Source: an uncultured Chlamydiae bacterium (GTDB lineage: Bacteria > Chlamydiota > Chlamydiia > Chlamydiales > SM23-39). Taken from it: a stretch of DNA of 16,350 bases. The DNA lies in the NCBI GenBank assembly GCA_903889795.1, contig CAISYW010000032.1, positions 1 through 16,350 on the forward strand. Direction: 5' to 3'. Numbering within the stretch: position 1 is the stretch's first letter; each line of letters starts with the position of its first letter. The position numbers and the translations under genes are program-made. The notes below the pieces were generated by a model that was given only the letters and a program-made list of their open reading frames with translations, ran no database searches and had not been told where the DNA came from. Shown in pieces: positions 14,762 to 16,350 of this stretch.

Positions 14762-14900
14762 GCAAGCCAATAGTTTGGCTTGCGTGGTTGGATGAGAGTT
14801 GAGGTCGATCTTTTGCTTTGCAAAAGCGACCGAGACCGCCTAGGGGCCCTCAAAAATGCATCATTTTTGGGGAAAGTCCCGGTAGGTCGAGCGAAGCTCG
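14762..14900. repeat. Run of four consecutive hairpins between the tRNA-end repeats
   Basis: Four stems follow one another: GCAAGCCAA-TAGT-TTGGCTTGC (14762-14783); GGTCG..TTTTGC-TTT-GCAAAA.CGACC (14803-14831); CAAAAAT-GCATC-ATTTTTG with flanking CC/GG pairs (about 14847-14872); and CGAGC-GAA-GCTCG (14888-14900). The first could terminate the tRNA transcript. The rest suggest a structured RNA or a recombination-prone palindromic cassette. The overlapping open frame (14780-15022) looks accidental. The remainder of 14736-15045 is AT-rich with no gene. Confidence 0.55.
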
Positions 14901-14908
14901 CCGCGAGG

Positions 14909-14932
14909 GAATCCCACCCTTTCCGAATTTTT
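14909..14932 (+). repeat. Right copy of the tRNA-Ser 3'-end direct repeat (att-like)
   Basis: Exact 24-base copy of 14719-14742. No tRNA body precedes it: the upstream sequence GCGAGG does not pair as a T arm. It is therefore a detached 3'-end fragment, as left by integration or by a local duplication. Confidence 0.6.
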
Positions 14933-15007
14933 GTTACGGACTACCAGCACATAATTAACAAAGCCCACGCTCACACACTACAAAACATATTAAAAATAAA
15001 TTTACTG

Positions 15008-15036
15008 TTGTTTTTATTTTAAAAATAACATAAAAT
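15008..15036 (+). promoter_or_regulatory. Possible promoter of the 216-residue membrane protein gene
   Basis: TTGTTT (15008-15013) and TAAAAT (15031-15036) are 17 bases apart. The predicted start point would be only two or three bases before the ATG at 15046, and no ribosome-binding site is visible, so if real the message would be nearly leaderless. The surroundings are so AT-rich that a chance match is easy. Confidence 0.35.
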
Positions 15037-15045
15037 AGATATACT

Positions 15046-15696
15046 ATGGCAATACACGGCGCACTTCAAACCACATTTAATGGCTGTTTATTTTTATTTA
15101 AAAAAATAACGCCCTATCAGCCTCTCATTGCGTCAGGGATCATCGTAGGAAAATTTTTATGGTTTCAAAAACAGTCACCGAAATGGACAAAAGAAATCAG
15201 TGATTTATCGAAGCAGATCAAAAAATTGACCGCGATACAGATCGGTGCAAATATTCCTGCAAAACAAAACCCCGCTCTCAACAAAAAAATTCAATCCTTG
15301 ATAAGAGTTCGCAAAGAAAAAATAAGCGGCTTTCAATTTAATAAACTCACATGGGCGCAGATTCCCAGCCTCCTGTTTCCTGATTTCTTTTTCAATATCT
15401 GGAATACGGGCCACCAAATCGTTTCACGCGGGATTCTTCTACAGCGCATAATCAAACCGGTTGGAAATCATTTCACCCCCTGTACTCAGACCTTGGTCAA
15501 TATTGCCGGCGGCATGATAACTCTCACAGGAGCCGCAACATCTCTTTTACGACAAATAAACGTCATATCCCCCGACAATCCCGCTGGGCTTACCTTAATC
15601 GGACTCGCAATTGCTGTAAGTACGATCGAAGGAATAATTCTCGTGAAAAACTGGGCTGAATCAACCGTCGAGCAAAACAACCCGGCTTTTAAATAA
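15046..15696 (+). CDS. Putative membrane protein of unknown function, 216 residues
   Basis: I do not recognise this family. Three hydrophobic stretches are visible: about residues 23-40 (PYQPLIASGIIVGKFLWF), 148-168 (TLVNIAGGMITLTGAATSLL) and 178-200 (NPAGLTLIGLAIAVSTIEGI...). The last two are close together, like a hairpin pair of membrane spans. Residues 44-92 are lysine-rich and helical. Paired hydrophobic spans recall chlamydial inclusion-membrane (Inc) proteins, but Inc proteins usually have a bilobed domain of about 40-60 residues near the N-terminus, so the resemblance is weak. The start lacks a ribosome-binding site and no other internal Met is plausible. It converges on tyrP with a gap of about 100 bases. 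Confidence 0.6.
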   Translation: MAIHGALQTTFNGCLFLFKKITPYQPLIASGIIVGKFLWFQKQSPKWTKEISDLSKQIKKLTAIQIGANIPAKQNPALNKKIQSLIRVRKEKISGFQFNKLTWAQIPSLLFPDFFFNIWNTGHQIVSRGILLQRIIKPVGNHFTPCTQTLVNIAGGMITLTGAATSLLRQINVISPDNPAGLTLIGLAIAVSTIEGIILVKNWAESTVEQNNPAFK

Positions 15697-15798
15697 AATA
15701 CAATCCCCAACATGCGGCAAATCGGCATCAATCTCCGCAACACTTTGAAACAGAAAATCTCGCCGTCAAAAACCAAAGCTTCCGACCGAGCGCAGTAT

Positions 15799-15814
15799 AC
15801 TATCCTTGGATAGT
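15799..15814 (-). terminator. Small hairpin on the tyrP stop codon
   Basis: ACTATC-CTTG-GATAGT is a 6-bp stem with a four-base loop overlapping the last tyrP codons. Too short and without a T-run on the tyrP side, it is a poor terminator at best. Confidence 0.2.
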
Positions 15815-16350
15815 AAAAACAATTTGCACGACCATAACAAGAACGGCGCAACTAAAAAGCGTCCTCAGCAACCACCGATTACCCGGTAATTGCGGCTCGC
15901 CGCCCAATTTATGACGATAACGACCGATCCAAACAAGCGAAATGGGTAAAATGCCGTTCAAAAAGGCCTCGCCAAATCCACCGGCAAATCCAATGGCAGT
16001 AACGAAGATCTCAGGATCCCAAAAAGTAAACAAAAAAGGCGGAAGAAATGTCAAAAAGGTTAAAAATATCCGAGAGGTTCCCTTGCGATTCATCTTCAAT
16101 CCGTCACCCAAAAAATCGACCATTGAAAAAGCAACGCCCAGCATTGAGGTTATCACAGCAAAAAACGCAAAATAACGGCCCGCTTCAATAATCCACGTCA
16201 TTCCCGTCAAAGATTCTAGAGCAGCAGTCGCTGGCAATCCCTTGTCGAGCGCAGTTTGAATGGAACCTGATGGAACCGCACCGATAATCAGCCATTGCCA
16301 AAGAAGATAAATAACAAGCGGTATTCCGGTTCCCAGCCAGATCGACATAC
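15800..16350 (-). CDS. tyrP: Aromatic amino-acid permease (TyrP/Mtr family), 3' part
   Basis: The last ~180 residues of a permease of the hydroxy/aromatic amino acid (HAAAP) family, which imports tyrosine or tryptophan by proton symport across the inner membrane. The segment begins near GTGIPLVIYLLWQWLIIGAVP, a strongly family-like span, and contains YFAFFAVITSMLGVAFSMVDFLGDGL, then LTFLPPFLFTFWDPEIFVTAIGFAGGFG, ending in a last span (LFSCAVLVMVVQIVF). Family members have about 400 residues and 11 spans, so the 5' half lies beyond the right edge; the Met near the edge (16348) is probably internal. Chlamydiae commonly keep one or more tyrP genes. The exact substrate is not determined. Confidence 0.88.
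   Translation of the reverse strand, partial: MSIWLGTGIPLVIYLLWQWLIIGAVPSGSIQTALDKGLPATAALESLTGMTWIIEAGRYFAFFAVITSMLGVAFSMVDFLGDGLKMNRKGTSRIFLTFLTFLPPFLFTFWDPEIFVTAIGFAGGFGEAFLNGILPISLVWIGRYRHKLGGEPQLPGNRWLLRTLFSCAVLVMVVQIVFTIQG

Noticed and set aside
14582..14853. Minus-strand open frames across tRNA-Ser giving GIRTHGTLS and VGFEPTVRFH type peptides
   Set aside because: These are the well-known false proteins obtained by translating the antisense of serine/leucine tRNA genes; the tRNA explains the sequence fully.
14780..15022. 80-codon plus-strand open frame over the hairpin run
   Set aside because: It runs through several palindromes and the duplicated tRNA end, has no ribosome-binding site, and reads like incidental translation.
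15486..15851. 121-codon minus-strand frame between tyrP and the membrane protein gene
   Set aside because: It overlaps both tyrP and the 216-residue gene in other frames, and its peptide is cysteine/arginine-rich without family features.
1..16350. CRISPR array, integrase or transposase gene
   Set aside because: I looked for regularly spaced repeats and for DDE or tyrosine-recombinase motifs in all the long frames and found none; the repeats present are palindromic elements and one tRNA-end duplication.

Overview
The window looks like a chromosome segment of an environmental (amoeba-associated type) member of the Chlamydiota. This rests on the GlgC N-terminus, where an RCKP block (CRCKP) is followed by a GRYRLIDIPIS stretch much like chlamydial GlgC. 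It also rests on an HAAAP/TyrP-type aromatic amino-acid permease and on a RING-like/ankyrin-like protein of the kind these bacteria make as effectors. Hand-counted base composition is about 40-45% GC in most genes. The assignment is an inference from motifs remembered without a database search.

Layout. Bases 1-618 hold a truncated MHS-type major-facilitator gene (minus strand), with the tail of an unidentified plus-strand frame ending one base away. Bases 619-1079 hold no gene but contain a ~149-bp imperfect palindrome (element A). Bases 1080-6639 are a glucan-storage module: glgP (AgpA-like alpha-glucan phosphorylase) and pgm run leftward as a tight pair, and glgC runs rightward from a shared 190-bp intergenic region carrying a good sigma70-type promoter for pgm-glgP. 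glgC overlaps the start of a drug-transporter-like MFS gene (ATGA overlap). Bases 7845-8179 are a mosaic of gene debris: a C-terminal copy of the radical SAM gene found further right, fused to an internally deleted copy of the MFS gene. Then come a secreted alpha/beta hydrolase with clearly higher GC and a YhcC-type radical SAM gene (both minus), followed by a full-length polX (plus).

Right-hand accessory region (11957-15045). A 42-bp sequence occurs twice in the same orientation (41/42 identical), once starting on the polX stop codon and once after the RING/ankyrin gene. Between the copies lie only two genes: an exported zeta-toxin-like P-loop protein and a protein with an N-terminal RING-like zinc motif and C-terminal ankyrin-like repeats. 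The left copy belongs to a complete 148-bp inverted-repeat element (B). A second small inverted-repeat element (C) abuts the right copy. Next comes a tRNA-Ser(CGA) with a canonical promoter; its last 17 nt plus 7 downstream bases recur 190 bp later, bracketing a run of four hairpins, like an attachment-site duplication. The window ends with a small putative membrane protein and the 3' part of tyrP.

How it fits together: the left half is conserved carbon-storage metabolism (ADP-glucose synthesis, glucose-1-P/glucose-6-P interconversion, glucan phosphorolysis). The centre shows duplication, decay and possible gene gain. The right half is a candidate host-interaction cassette framed by non-autonomous palindromic repeats. 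No transposase, integrase, rRNA or CRISPR array is visible.
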